Assembly (NCBI RefSeq): GCF_024730785.1
Contig: NZ_CP102830.1
Location: 2,108,001-2,172,000 of the forward strand
Origin: Pseudomonas sp. LS44
GTDB lineage: Bacteria; Pseudomonadota; Gammaproteobacteria; Pseudomonadales; Pseudomonadaceae
Direction: 5' to 3'
DNA length: 64,000 nt
Positions within the stretch are counted from its first letter, which is position 1. The number at the start of each line of letters is the position of its first letter. Positions 8,911-16,960 of the stretch are shown here, one piece after another. The notes beneath the pieces were generated by a model that was given only the letters and a program-made list of their open reading frames with translations, did no database searches and was not told where the DNA came from. Position numbers and translations under genes: made by a program.

Positions 8911-9633
8911 TTGGTGAGTGGCAGCGCTACTGACTACCCGGACGGTTGGCGTATCGATCCGCACAGCCACCAAAAACACCAACTGATTTACGCCATCCAG
9001 GGTGTGATGGTCGTTCACTCTGAAATGAGCCAGTGGACTGTGCCGCCCAGTCGGGGCATTTGGATGCCCAGTGGGAAAATTCACGCCATTCGCTGTGTCG
9101 GGCCGGTGAAAATGCGCAGTGTGTACGTGCGCCCCGATAGCACGCTGGAGCTACCTAGCGAATCCAAGGCGGTGAGCATCTCCCCGCTGCTGAGCGAGTT
9201 GATCAAGGCCTCCATCGATATCGCTGAGCCCTTTGATCCGAACTCACGGGAATCAAGGGTCATGAACTTGATTCTGGATGAGCTGAAAATCCTCCCGACT
9301 TTGCCGTTACACCTGCCTCAGCCGGCGGACCCGCGCATCGAGTCCATTTGTACAACCCTGCTTAACGATCCGGGCGATGGCTCAACGCTGGCGGATTGGA
9401 GCACTCGCTTGAGCCTCGATGAAAAAACCATCCAGCGGCTGTTTCAGAAGGGCGCCGGGATGACCTTTGGTCAGTGGCGTCAGCAAGCTCGGCTGTTACT
9501 GGCGTTGGAACGCATAGCGGTGGGGGAGAAGATCATCGACGTCGCCGGCGAACTGGGTTACGAAAGTCCGAGTGCCTTCACCACCATGTTCAAAAAACAG
9601 TTCGGCACGACACCCAGCCACTTCTTCAAATAA
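8911..9633 (+). CDS. AraC-family transcriptional regulator (possibly 5'-frameshifted)
   Basis: About 240-residue regulator with an N-terminal cupin-like sensor (WRIDPHSHQKHQLIYAIQG) and a C-terminal double helix-turn-helix from about residue 150 (TIQRLFQKGAGMTFGQWRQQ, ending GTTPSHFFK). The frame opens only at TTG 8911 or GTG 8914, because a TGA closes it at 8899-8901. GAGG at 8900-8903 could serve either start. Just upstream, ATG 8861 with an AAAAAGGG leader encodes a short peptide (MIKPLHEAVVEIDEATGW) in another frame that stops at 8915. Relatives usually have about 20 residues before the WRIDPHSH segment, so one lost base could have split the gene. Likely regulator of the divergent exporter. 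Confidence 0.8.
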   Translation: MVSGSATDYPDGWRIDPHSHQKHQLIYAIQGVMVVHSEMSQWTVPPSRGIWMPSGKIHAIRCVGPVKMRSVYVRPDSTLELPSESKAVSISPLLSELIKASIDIAEPFDPNSRESRVMNLILDELKILPTLPLHLPQPADPRIESICTTLLNDPGDGSTLADWSTRLSLDEKTIQRLFQKGAGMTFGQWRQQARLLLALERIAVGEKIIDVAGELGYESPSAFTTMFKKQFGTTPSHFFK

Positions 9634-10008
9634 GCCGTTCTACCCAGGCGGCGCTCGACACCAGCAGCAGTGTCGAGTTGGTTTCCCGCTAAGAATACCC
9701 CCGTGTTTGCTCTTCAAGGCGAACGTCTACAGCGCTTTCCGGACGTTCTGCGTCCGCGTGCGCGCATCGTTTGTCTGTCCTCGTCACCCATGCCCTGTTG
9801 GGGCGGCGTTCGCCTGCCGCTTTAGCCGGGGGGGGCTATCCCCTCCCGATAGGGAAGGAGCGACGCTGGCGGCGCTCATCTCATGCTGTAGGCGTGGACA
9901 AACCGACGGCCTTCCGTGGCCGGCCGCCTTTGATGGCGCCGCCGTGGATCAGGCCTCGCAGCAAAACGCTGTGTCGGTGGGCACCCCCCCAGACAGACGA
10001 GGAAGACA
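9634..10008. other. Intergenic region upstream of acyl-CoA dehydrogenase
   Basis: 375 bases between the AraC gene and the plus-strand catabolic cluster. It must carry the promoter for the cluster that starts at 10009, whose own ribosome site GAGGAAGA is clear. A G-run/C-run pair lies around 9831-9847. No coding frame, terminator with U-run or convincing operator was seen. Confidence 0.5.
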
Positions 10009-11151
10009 ATGAGCGATACATCTGCAGTATTCCTGAGCGAGCAGGAAGTCATGATCCGCGATTCCGCCCGCAAGGTGGCGCAGGAAGTGGTCGCGCCGAC
10101 TGCCGCCGAGCGCGACCGCACGGGTGCCTGGCCGCGGGAGGAACTGAATGCTATCGCCGAACTCGGCTTTCTCGGCATGCACATCCCCGAAGAGTACGGC
10201 GGTGTCGGCCTGAGCTTCGTGGAGTACTGCCTGACCATCGAAGAATTTGCCGCTGTCGATGCCGGCTTTGCCACTGCCCTGCATGTGCACAACTCCGTCG
10301 CCTTGTCGATCTACCGCGACGGTACCGAGGAGCAGCGGCAGCAATGGCTGCCGGCCATGATCCGTGGGGAAAAGATCGGCTGCTTCTTGTTGAGTGAACC
10401 GCACGCCGGTTCGGATACCGCCGCCTTCCGCACCTCGGCCCGCCGCGATGGCGATGACTATGTGTTGAATGGCAGCAAGCAGTTCATCTCCAACGGCGGC
10501 GAAGCGGGCGTAGCCATCGTGGTGGCCGTCACCAACAAGGACGCCGGCAAGAAAGGCGTCAGCCTGATCATGGCCGACCCGAGCACCCCGGGCTTCGTGG
10601 TCACCCGCAACGAAGAAAAGATGGGCCAGCGTACGGCCAACCTGGCGGCGATCCAGATGGAGGGCTGCCGTACGCCGGTGAGCAACCTGCTGGGCGCCGA
10701 AGGGGCCGGCTACAAACACATCATTGCCGGCCTGGACGAAGGCCGGGTGGCGATTGCTGCGCTGGCGACCGGTGTAGCGCGTGCGGCACTGGAAGCCGCG
10801 GTGAAATACGCCAAGGAACGCGAAGCCTACGGCGCGCCGATCATCAATCTGCAGGGCGTGGCGTTCGATCTGGCCGACATGGCGACCCAGGTGGACGTCT
10901 CGCACGTGTACATGCTGCACGCCGCCCGTCTGTGCCAGGCCGGGATCCGCTGCCCGAAGGAAGCCTCGTTGATCAAGCTGTTCGCCAGCGAGATGGTCGA
11001 GAAGGTCTGCTCGGATGCGATCCAGGTTCACGGCGGTTATGGCTACCTCACTGACTTCCCGGTCGAGCGCTATTACCGCGATGCGCGGGTGATCAAGATC
11101 TATGAAGGCACCAGCCACATTCAGAAGCTGATCATCTCGCGCAACCTGTAA
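10009..11151 (+). CDS. Acyl-CoA dehydrogenase (MCAD/SCAD type)
   Basis: 380-residue FAD enzyme that introduces the alpha-beta double bond in an acyl-CoA and passes electrons to ETF. The flavin-binding SEPHAGSDTAAF segment is near 129-140, the QVHGGYGY motif near 339-346, and the catalytic base is Glu366 in IYEGTSHIQ, the standard MCAD position. Length and N-terminus match soluble short/medium-chain enzymes. First gene of a plus-strand series (dehydrogenase, crotonase-fold, thiolase, paired dehydrogenases, MaoC). The start is supported by GAGGAAGA four bases upstream. Confidence 0.93.
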   Translation: MSDTSAVFLSEQEVMIRDSARKVAQEVVAPTAAERDRTGAWPREELNAIAELGFLGMHIPEEYGGVGLSFVEYCLTIEEFAAVDAGFATALHVHNSVALSIYRDGTEEQRQQWLPAMIRGEKIGCFLLSEPHAGSDTAAFRTSARRDGDDYVLNGSKQFISNGGEAGVAIVVAVTNKDAGKKGVSLIMADPSTPGFVVTRNEEKMGQRTANLAAIQMEGCRTPVSNLLGAEGAGYKHIIAGLDEGRVAIAALATGVARAALEAAVKYAKEREAYGAPIINLQGVAFDLADMATQVDVSHVYMLHAARLCQAGIRCPKEASLIKLFASEMVEKVCSDAIQVHGGYGYLTDFPVERYYRDARVIKIYEGTSHIQKLIISRNL

Positions 11152-11210
11152 CCGCCGCGCCCGGCCGCCCGCGTGCGGCCGGGTCGATCCAACTGTGAGG
11201 GAGCAGGATC

Positions 11211-12017
11211 ATGAGTAACCAGACAAACGCCGCGGTGCTGTACGAGAAAATCGGCAAGACCGCGGTGATCACCCTCAACCGGCCGCAGACCCGCAACGCC
11301 TTGGAAGAGGCCGTCATGGCGGCGCTGCCCGAGGTGGTGCGCCGCGCTCGCAACGACCGCTCGGTGGCCTCGGTGGTGCTGACCGGCGCCGGCGGCGCGT
11401 TCTGTTCCGGGGCCTACCTGGGCGAGGCGAACGACAACGAGAAGACCTTTATCGGTCGCGACATCGTGCTCGACTCGCAGGACTGGTTCGCCGAGCTGGC
11501 CAATATGGAAAAGCCGGTGATCGCGGCGGTCGATGGCGTCGCCGTGGGTGCCGGTTTCTCCCTGGCACTGGCCGCCGACTTCATCTTCCTCAGCCCGCGG
11601 GCGCGGCTGATGCCGTCGTTTCTCGGCGTCGGCCTGGTCCCCGACCTGTCGATGATGTACGTGCTGCCGCGCCTGGTCGGCTTGGCCAAGGCCAAGGAAA
11701 TCGTCTTCTCCGCGCTTCCGGTGGCGGTTGAGGACGCCGTCGCGCTGGGTATTGCCCAGGCGGTGGTGCCGGCGGAAAGCCTGCTGGATGAGGCGCTCGC
11801 CTATGCGCGGCGCTTCGACAACGCACCGCCCAGGGCGCTGGCGCTGGCCAAGACCATCCTCAATCGTTCCTTCGAGACCGATCGGGCGGCGCTGACCCAG
11901 CTGGAAGCGGCGGCGCAATCGTTGTGCGTGGCCAGTGATTATCACGCCGAGGCGCTGCGCCGCTTCATGGCCAAGGAGCCGGCGCTTTATCCGGCTGCTG
12001 CTCGCCGGCCTTCCTGA
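11211..12017 (+). CDS. Crotonase-fold enoyl-CoA hydratase/isomerase-like protein
   Basis: 268-residue crotonase-superfamily protein. FCSGAYLGE near residue 64 and VGAGFSLALAADFIF near 112-126 mark the fold. Neither classical hydratase glutamate is present: the GGGCE position reads GAGFS, and the second acid region reads MPSFLGVGLVPDLS. An Asp in LVPD occupies the place seen in PaaG-like isomerases. Its job is therefore more likely double-bond isomerisation or another CoA-ester reaction than simple hydration; a MaoC hydratase in the same cluster (15983) could supply hydration. The gene is 59 bases after the dehydrogenase, with GGGAGCAGGA before the ATG. Confidence 0.85.
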   Translation: MSNQTNAAVLYEKIGKTAVITLNRPQTRNALEEAVMAALPEVVRRARNDRSVASVVLTGAGGAFCSGAYLGEANDNEKTFIGRDIVLDSQDWFAELANMEKPVIAAVDGVAVGAGFSLALAADFIFLSPRARLMPSFLGVGLVPDLSMMYVLPRLVGLAKAKEIVFSALPVAVEDAVALGIAQAVVPAESLLDEALAYARRFDNAPPRALALAKTILNRSFETDRAALTQLEAAAQSLCVASDYHAEALRRFMAKEPALYPAAARRPS

Positions 12018-12203
12018 CCGGATGGGCGCTGCGCGGCGCGCGGCCTTCCGCTCGCTGCCCCCCCCCTACGACTGCCTGGAGGGGGAGGGGCAGCTAGCGC
12101 TTTCGATGCATACCCTGAAATTCATGGTTTCACCGCACGCCAGCCTTGCCCGTCAGGGTCGGTTTGGTGGCGGTGACTAACAGAAAAACGAGAGGAGAAA
12201 GAC

Positions 12204-13391
12204 ATGACGCAGAAAGTCGTTGTCGCCGGTGTTGGCATGATTCCATTCACCAAGCCCGGTCAGAGCGAAACCTATCCGGTGATGGGCGAGCAAGCGGTGC
12301 GCATCGCCCTGGCGGACGCCGGTGTCGGCTATGAGTCGATCCAGCAGGCTTACGCGAGCTATGTCTTTGGCGATTCGACCAGTGGTCAGCGCGTGCTCTA
12401 CAACGTGGGCATGACCGGCATTCCGGTCATCAACGTCAACAATAACTGCGCCAGCGGCTCCACCGCGTTGTTCCTGGCCAACCAGGCGATCGCCAGCGGC
12501 ATGGTCGACATCGTGCTGGCCTTCGGCTTCGAGCAGATGGTCCCCGGCGCCATCCCCAGTGCCTTCGCTGACCGTCCCAGCCCGCTGGAGCTTTTCCTCG
12601 ACCAGTGCGACCGCAACGTGCCGGGCGCCGCGGCCATCCCCTCGGCGCTGCGCATCTTCGGCAGCGCCGGCATCGAGCATATGAAGCGCTTCGGTACGCC
12701 GCTGGAGACCTTCGCCAAGATCCGCGCCAAGGCCAGCCGCCATGCGGCGAACAACCCCAAGGCAGTGTTCCGCAAGATCGTCACCGTCGAAGACGTGCTC
12801 GCCGAGCAGGTGATGTGGCCGGGCGTGATGACTCGCTCGATGGCCTGCCCGCCGACCTGTGGTGCCGGCGCTGTGGTCCTGTGCAGCGAGTCCTACGCGA
12901 AGAAGCACGGCCTCGACCGCCGCGTGTCCATCGCTGGCCAGGCGCTGACTACTGACGGCGCGGAAACCTTCACCTCCGGCGACATGCGTGATCTCGCTGG
13001 TTACTCGATGTCCCGCGCGGCGGCCAACAAGGTCTACGAGATGGCCGGCATCGGCGCCAAGGATGTGAGCGTGGTCGAGCTGCACGACTGCTTCGCGCAG
13101 AACGAGCTGCTGACCTACGAATCGCTCGGCCTGTGCCCGGAAGGTGGCGCGCAGAAGTTCGTCGACGACGGCGACAACACCTACGGCGGCAAATTCGTCG
13201 TCAACCCGTCCGGCGGTCTGCTCTGCAAGGGCCACCCGATCGGCGCCACCGGTCTGGCGCAGTGCACTGAGCTGGTCCAGCAGTTGCGCGGCCAGGCCGA
13301 GCAGCGCCAGGTCGAGGGCGCGCGCATCGCCCTGCAGCACAACATCGGTATCGGTGGTGCGGCCGTGGTCACCATGTACCGCAAAGACTGA
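12204..13391 (+). CDS. SCP2-type thiolase
   Basis: 395-residue thiolase-superfamily enzyme expected to cleave a 3-oxoacyl-CoA with CoA. Nucleophile Cys82 lies in VNNNCASGS; ELHDCFAQNELL carries the second reactive Cys and His; NPSGGLLCKGHPIGATG and ALQHN complete the active site. It is a close paralogue of the gene at 60203, sharing the MIPFTKPGQS-type N-terminus and GDSTSGQ. It is 186 bases after the crotonase gene and 12 bases before the paired ACAD genes, so it is probably translated with the latter. The ribosome site AGGAG is seven bases before the ATG. Confidence 0.9.
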   Translation: MTQKVVVAGVGMIPFTKPGQSETYPVMGEQAVRIALADAGVGYESIQQAYASYVFGDSTSGQRVLYNVGMTGIPVINVNNNCASGSTALFLANQAIASGMVDIVLAFGFEQMVPGAIPSAFADRPSPLELFLDQCDRNVPGAAAIPSALRIFGSAGIEHMKRFGTPLETFAKIRAKASRHAANNPKAVFRKIVTVEDVLAEQVMWPGVMTRSMACPPTCGAGAVVLCSESYAKKHGLDRRVSIAGQALTTDGAETFTSGDMRDLAGYSMSRAAANKVYEMAGIGAKDVSVVELHDCFAQNELLTYESLGLCPEGGAQKFVDDGDNTYGGKFVVNPSGGLLCKGHPIGATGLAQCTELVQQLRGQAEQRQVEGARIALQHNIGIGGAAVVTMYRKD

Positions 13392-13403
13392 CGGGGACCC
13401 GCC

Positions 13404-14597
13404 ATGGACTTTCAACCCGATGCCGGCCTCGAGGCGTTCCGCCAGGACGTCCGGCAGTTCATCGCGCAGGTGCCGGCCGAGCTGAAAGGCCTGCAGCGTT
13501 GCGTGCGCTCGCCGCGCGAGCAGATCCAGCGCTGGCAGCAGTTGCTCGATGCGCAAGGCTGGGGCGCGCCGTACTGGGCCACGGAACACGGCGGCACCGG
13601 CTGGTCGGTGCCGCAAATCCTGGTGTTCGACGACGAGTGCAGCGCCGCCGGCACGCCGACCCAGGACGGCTTCGTGCAGAAGATGCTCGGCCCGGTGCTG
13701 AACGCTTTCGCCACGCCCGAGCAGAAGGCCGAGCACATGCCGGCCATCTTCCGTGGCGAGCGCCTGTGGTGCCAGGGTTTCTCCGAGCCGGGCTCCGGCT
13801 CCGACCTGGCCTCGCTGCGCACCCGCGCCGAGCGCGATGGCGACGACTACATCATCAACGGCCAGAAGATCTGGACCAGCTACGCGCATGACGCCGACTG
13901 GATTTTCCTGCTGGTGCGCACCAGCGCGGAAGGCAAGAAGCAGGCGGGGATCAGCTTCCTGCTGGTGGACATGAAAACCCCGGGCGTCACCGTGCGGCCG
14001 ATTCGCAGCATTGACGATGCGCACCACCTCAACGAGACCTTCTTCGACAACGTGCGGGTGCCGGTGCAGAACCTGATCGGTGCCGAAGGGCAGGGCTGGA
14101 ACATCACCAAGTTCCTGCTCAACAACGAGCACGCCACCACGGCCGACCTGCCGGAGCTCAAGCGCTACATGCGCGAGCTGCGCCAGTTCGCCACGGCGCT
14201 GCGCGTTGGCGACCAGGCGCTCGGTGCGCAGCCGGCGTTCGCCCTCAAGCTGGCGCGCCTGGATGCCGAGCTGCAAGCCATCGGCATGCTGGTGCAGCGC
14301 GTCGCGCGCCTGGAGCAGCAGCACGATCCGGCCTCGCATGTGCTCGGTTCGATGCTGAAGGTTCGCGCCACCGAGCTGCAGCAGCGCATCACCGAGGCGC
14401 AGCTCGAGGCACTCGGCGATTACGGTGCCATTGCCTATCCGCATCCGCACGAGGCGGCGCCCGCGCAGCCTTATCCGCTGCAGGCGCTGGCCCGCGGCAT
14501 TGCCAACGACATGTTCCTGCGTCGGGCATCGACTATCTACGGCGGTACCAGCGAGGTACAGCGGGGCATCATCGCCAAGATGCTGTTCCAATTTTGA
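13404..14597 (+). CDS. Acyl-CoA dehydrogenase, catalytic (alpha) subunit of a paired enzyme
   Basis: 397-residue ACAD. The usual C-terminal base is absent (IYGGTSEVQ instead of YEGT). A Glu242 in FLLNNEH aligns exactly with the LCAD/IVD-position base (Glu245 of the gene at 41945). The flavin motif SEPGSGSDLASL is near 127-138. The next gene, 13 bases downstream, is a second ACAD lacking a base at both positions. Heteromeric alpha2beta2 ACADs with one active site per pair are known for steroid side-chain catabolism (ChsE-type, Scd4AB), so a heteromer acting on a bulky or branched acyl-CoA is the favoured inference. Confidence 0.9.
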   Translation: MDFQPDAGLEAFRQDVRQFIAQVPAELKGLQRCVRSPREQIQRWQQLLDAQGWGAPYWATEHGGTGWSVPQILVFDDECSAAGTPTQDGFVQKMLGPVLNAFATPEQKAEHMPAIFRGERLWCQGFSEPGSGSDLASLRTRAERDGDDYIINGQKIWTSYAHDADWIFLLVRTSAEGKKQAGISFLLVDMKTPGVTVRPIRSIDDAHHLNETFFDNVRVPVQNLIGAEGQGWNITKFLLNNEHATTADLPELKRYMRELRQFATALRVGDQALGAQPAFALKLARLDAELQAIGMLVQRVARLEQQHDPASHVLGSMLKVRATELQQRITEAQLEALGDYGAIAYPHPHEAAPAQPYPLQALARGIANDMFLRRASTIYGGTSEVQRGIIAKMLFQF

Positions 14598-14610
14598 GAG
14601 GGGAGCAGGC

Positions 14611-15750
14611 ATGGATTTCCAACTGACGTCCGAGCAGAAGCTGCTGCAGGACAGCGTGCGCCGCTACGTCGACAAGGCGTACGGCTTCGAGGCGCGCACC
14701 GCGCTGCTGCACAGCGGTCGCAACGGCAGTGCGGCGAACTGGCAGCTGTTCGCCGAGAACGGCTGGCTGATGGCTGCGTTGCCCGAAGAGTACGGCGGTC
14801 TCGGCGGCACGCTGGTGGACAGTGTGATCATCAGCCAGGAACTGGGCCGCGCCCTGGTGCTCGAGCCGTACCTCGGCTGCGCAGTGCTGGCGGCACAGAC
14901 CCTGGTCGCCGCTGGCACGCCGGCGCAGCAGGAGACGCTGCTGCCACAGCTGGCCGATGGTAGCTATCGCCTCGCCCTGGCCTACAGCGAGCCGGCCTCG
15001 CGCGGCATGCCGGACATCGTCGCGCTGCGCGCCGAGCGCACGGGCGACGGCTTTGTGCTGAACGGCAGCAAGTCGCTGGTGCTCGGTGCGGTCGGCGCGC
15101 AGGCCTTTATCGTCTCTGCGCGGATCGAAGGAACTTCGGGCATCAGCCTGTTGCTGGTCGACGGCGACAGCGCCGGGCTGACCCGCCAGGCGCTGCCGCT
15201 GCATGACGGCAGCTGGGTCGAGGAACTGACCTTTGCTGGCGTGCGGGTAAGCGCGGATGCGCTGCTCGGCGAAGCCGGCCAGGGCCTCGGCGCACTGCGC
15301 GCCGGCCTGGCCAGCGGCATCGTGACACTGTGCGCGGAGCTGATCGGGGTGATGGAAAAGACCATCGAAGTCACCGCCGAGTACCTCAAGGTGCGCAAGC
15401 AGTTCGGCGTGCCGATCAGTGCCTTTCAGGCGTTGCAGCACCGCATGGCCGACATGGCTGCCGAGCTGGAGCTGTCGCGTTCGATGCTGCATGCGGCACT
15501 GGCCTCGCTGGCCAATGACGAGGAACCGGCGCGCCTGAAGACCCTGTCGGCCGCCAAGATGCTGATCGGCCGGGCGGCGAAGGTCGTCTGCGGTCAGGGT
15601 ATCCAGCTGCATGGCGGTATCGGCATGACCGAGGAATATCTGGTCGGCCACTACTACAAGCGTGCTGTGGTCGCCGACCTGCTGCTGGGCAGCAGTGACA
15701 GCCACGAAGCGCTGTGCGCTGCGGCGCTGCAGGCCGAGCTCGGCGTGTAG
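14611..15750 (+). CDS. Acyl-CoA dehydrogenase-like partner (beta) subunit
   Basis: 379-residue ACAD homologue starting at ATG 14611 behind GAGAGGGGAG. An in-frame extension upstream overlaps the preceding gene and is not used. The ACAD fold is clear (ALPEEYGGLG near 56-65, QLHGGIGMTEEYLVGH near the C-terminus). The catalytic positions are degenerate: no Glu in the GQGLGALRAGLASG segment, and LLLGSSDSHE where YEGT or YGGT is expected. The Ser/Glu flavin motif is also altered (SEPASRGMPDI). It most likely forms an obligate complex with the 13404 product rather than acting alone. Confidence 0.88.
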   Translation: MDFQLTSEQKLLQDSVRRYVDKAYGFEARTALLHSGRNGSAANWQLFAENGWLMAALPEEYGGLGGTLVDSVIISQELGRALVLEPYLGCAVLAAQTLVAAGTPAQQETLLPQLADGSYRLALAYSEPASRGMPDIVALRAERTGDGFVLNGSKSLVLGAVGAQAFIVSARIEGTSGISLLLVDGDSAGLTRQALPLHDGSWVEELTFAGVRVSADALLGEAGQGLGALRAGLASGIVTLCAELIGVMEKTIEVTAEYLKVRKQFGVPISAFQALQHRMADMAAELELSRSMLHAALASLANDEEPARLKTLSAAKMLIGRAAKVVCGQGIQLHGGIGMTEEYLVGHYYKRAVVADLLLGSSDSHEALCAAALQAELGV

Positions 15751-15803
15751 GCGGCCCCCAAAAGGTGATGTCCCAATTATGTGCTGAGACGACACGCTGA
15801 ACC

Positions 15804-15908
15804 GTAGGGTGGGTTAGCCGTAGGCGTAACCCACCGACCCTGCTGGACGCCGATGTCCAGGTCAGCACCGCTGGTTGGTTACACCGCTATGCGGCTAACC
15901 CACCCTAC
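15804..15908. repeat. GTAGGGTGGGTTAGCC palindromic repeat, copy 1
   Basis: About 105 bp beginning GTAGGGTGGGTTAGCC and ending in its reverse complement, GGCTAACCCACCCTAC. Related copies lie at 28309-28409 and 53614-53718, all intergenic. It sits between the paired ACAD genes and the MaoC gene. Confidence 0.8.
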
Positions 15909-15982
15909 AAAAGCGCTGCTCAACACGTTACGGGGACACAGTCAAAAAACCATTCGTATCCAATTCATTCGAGTACGTACCG

Positions 15983-16438
15983 ATGAAAAGCTTTGAGAAT
16001 CTGACCGAACTGCAAGGCCAGGTGGGCGAGGTGATTGCCACCAGCGACTGGCTGACCATCGACCAGCAGCGCATCAATACCTTCGCCGAGGCCACCGGCG
16101 ATCAGCAGTGGATCCATGTCGATCCGCAGCGCGCGGCCGAGGGACCGTTCGGCAAGCCGATCGCCCACGGCTTTCTAACCCTCAGCCTGCTGCCGACCCT
16201 CATGACCAACGCCTTCGAGATTCGCAACGTGAAGATGGGCGTGAACTACGGCTTGAACAAGGTGCGCTTCGTCCAGCCGGTGCCGGTCGACAGCCGCCTG
16301 CGCGCGCACTTCAAGGTGCAGTCGTGGGAAGCGCTGCCAGGCAATGGCGCACAGATCACCTATGAGATGACCGTCGAGATCGAAGGCGTGGCGAAGCCCG
16401 CTTGCGTGGCCGAAGCCATCCTGCGGGTGTTCGGCTAA
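15983..16438 (+). CDS. MaoC-family enoyl-CoA hydratase
   Basis: 151-residue hot-dog-fold (R)-specific enoyl-CoA hydratase. The hydratase-2 motif is intact: ATGDQQWIHVD with Asp40 and His45, followed by FGKPIAHGFLTLSLL. It would add water across the double bond made by the paired dehydrogenases upstream. It is separated from them by a 232-base gap containing a palindromic repeat, so it may have its own promoter. No strong ribosome site precedes the ATG, but the N-terminus has the normal family length. Confidence 0.9.
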   Translation: MKSFENLTELQGQVGEVIATSDWLTIDQQRINTFAEATGDQQWIHVDPQRAAEGPFGKPIAHGFLTLSLLPTLMTNAFEIRNVKMGVNYGLNKVRFVQPVPVDSRLRAHFKVQSWEALPGNGAQITYEMTVEIEGVAKPACVAEAILRVFG

Positions 16439-16453
16439 GCGGGTGGCCTGTGT

Positions 16454-16590
16454 GGCTAGTTCAATTAGTCAATTTCGGCGCCAGACGTCCCGCTACTGCG
16501 TTGCCGCTCCTCGCCATAGCCCTGCTATGACTCGTCGCGGCGCCTTGTCTCGGAACCTCTGGCATCCGAACTTGAGTTAATCCACTAGCC
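16454..16590. repeat. Imperfect palindromic repeat, GGCTAGT...ACTAGCC
   Basis: Ends in GGCTAGTTCAATTAGTCAA on the left and a partly matching reverse complement finishing in CCACTAGCC on the right, with GC-rich palindromic pieces inside. It looks like another non-coding repeat; no second full copy was found in the window. Confidence 0.5.
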
Positions 16591-16667
16591 GTACAGGCCA
16601 CTAGACGCGGTGGCGTGGACTCGCCGGAGATTGATGTCGTCTCCGGCGGGCCAAATTTGCGTTTTTC

Positions 16668-16704
16668 AGGCCATGGGGCGGGTCACCGCGCCATGGCCTT
16701 TTTC
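16668..16704 (+). terminator. Rho-independent terminator
   Basis: Stem AGGCCATGG (16668-16676) pairs with CCATGGCCT (16691-16699), followed by TTTTC. It would end plus-strand transcripts coming from the catabolic cluster that finishes at 16438. Confidence 0.7.
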
Positions 16705-16960
16705 GTTCTAGGCGGCCGGTGCGCGACGGCTTGAACGCGTCGTCACCGGGTCACCCTCCCCCCCTATTACTCCACTTTGGGAGGGGCGGGCCCACTGCTT
16801 CCCTCATTACCCTCAAGTCGAGGCTAGGGCTCTGCATCGATGGCCCGCTCGTGTGTTTCATTCAATCGATGAAGGTGCTCCCGCCTGCCGAATACCGCTG
16901 TTCTGGCGGCTCCGAGGCTGGCGTGCATCACTTGATTTCAGACCCTAGAAAGGTGGAGAC

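Larger units (their letters stand above)
16439..16960. other. 522-base intergenic region before DUF1329 gene
   Basis: No coding frame was credible. It contains an imperfect palindromic repeat (16454-16590), a perfect 9-bp hairpin with no U-run (CGCCGGAGA/TCTCCGGCG, 16622-16648), a likely intrinsic terminator (16668-16704) and a C-rich/G-rich stretch around 16757-16795. The promoter of the gene at 16961 must lie in the last part. Confidence 0.6.

Noticed and set aside
12177..14612. An 811-codon open frame on the minus strand
   Set aside because: Fully antisense to the thiolase and ACAD genes, with no domain and no ribosome site; treated as a composition artefact.
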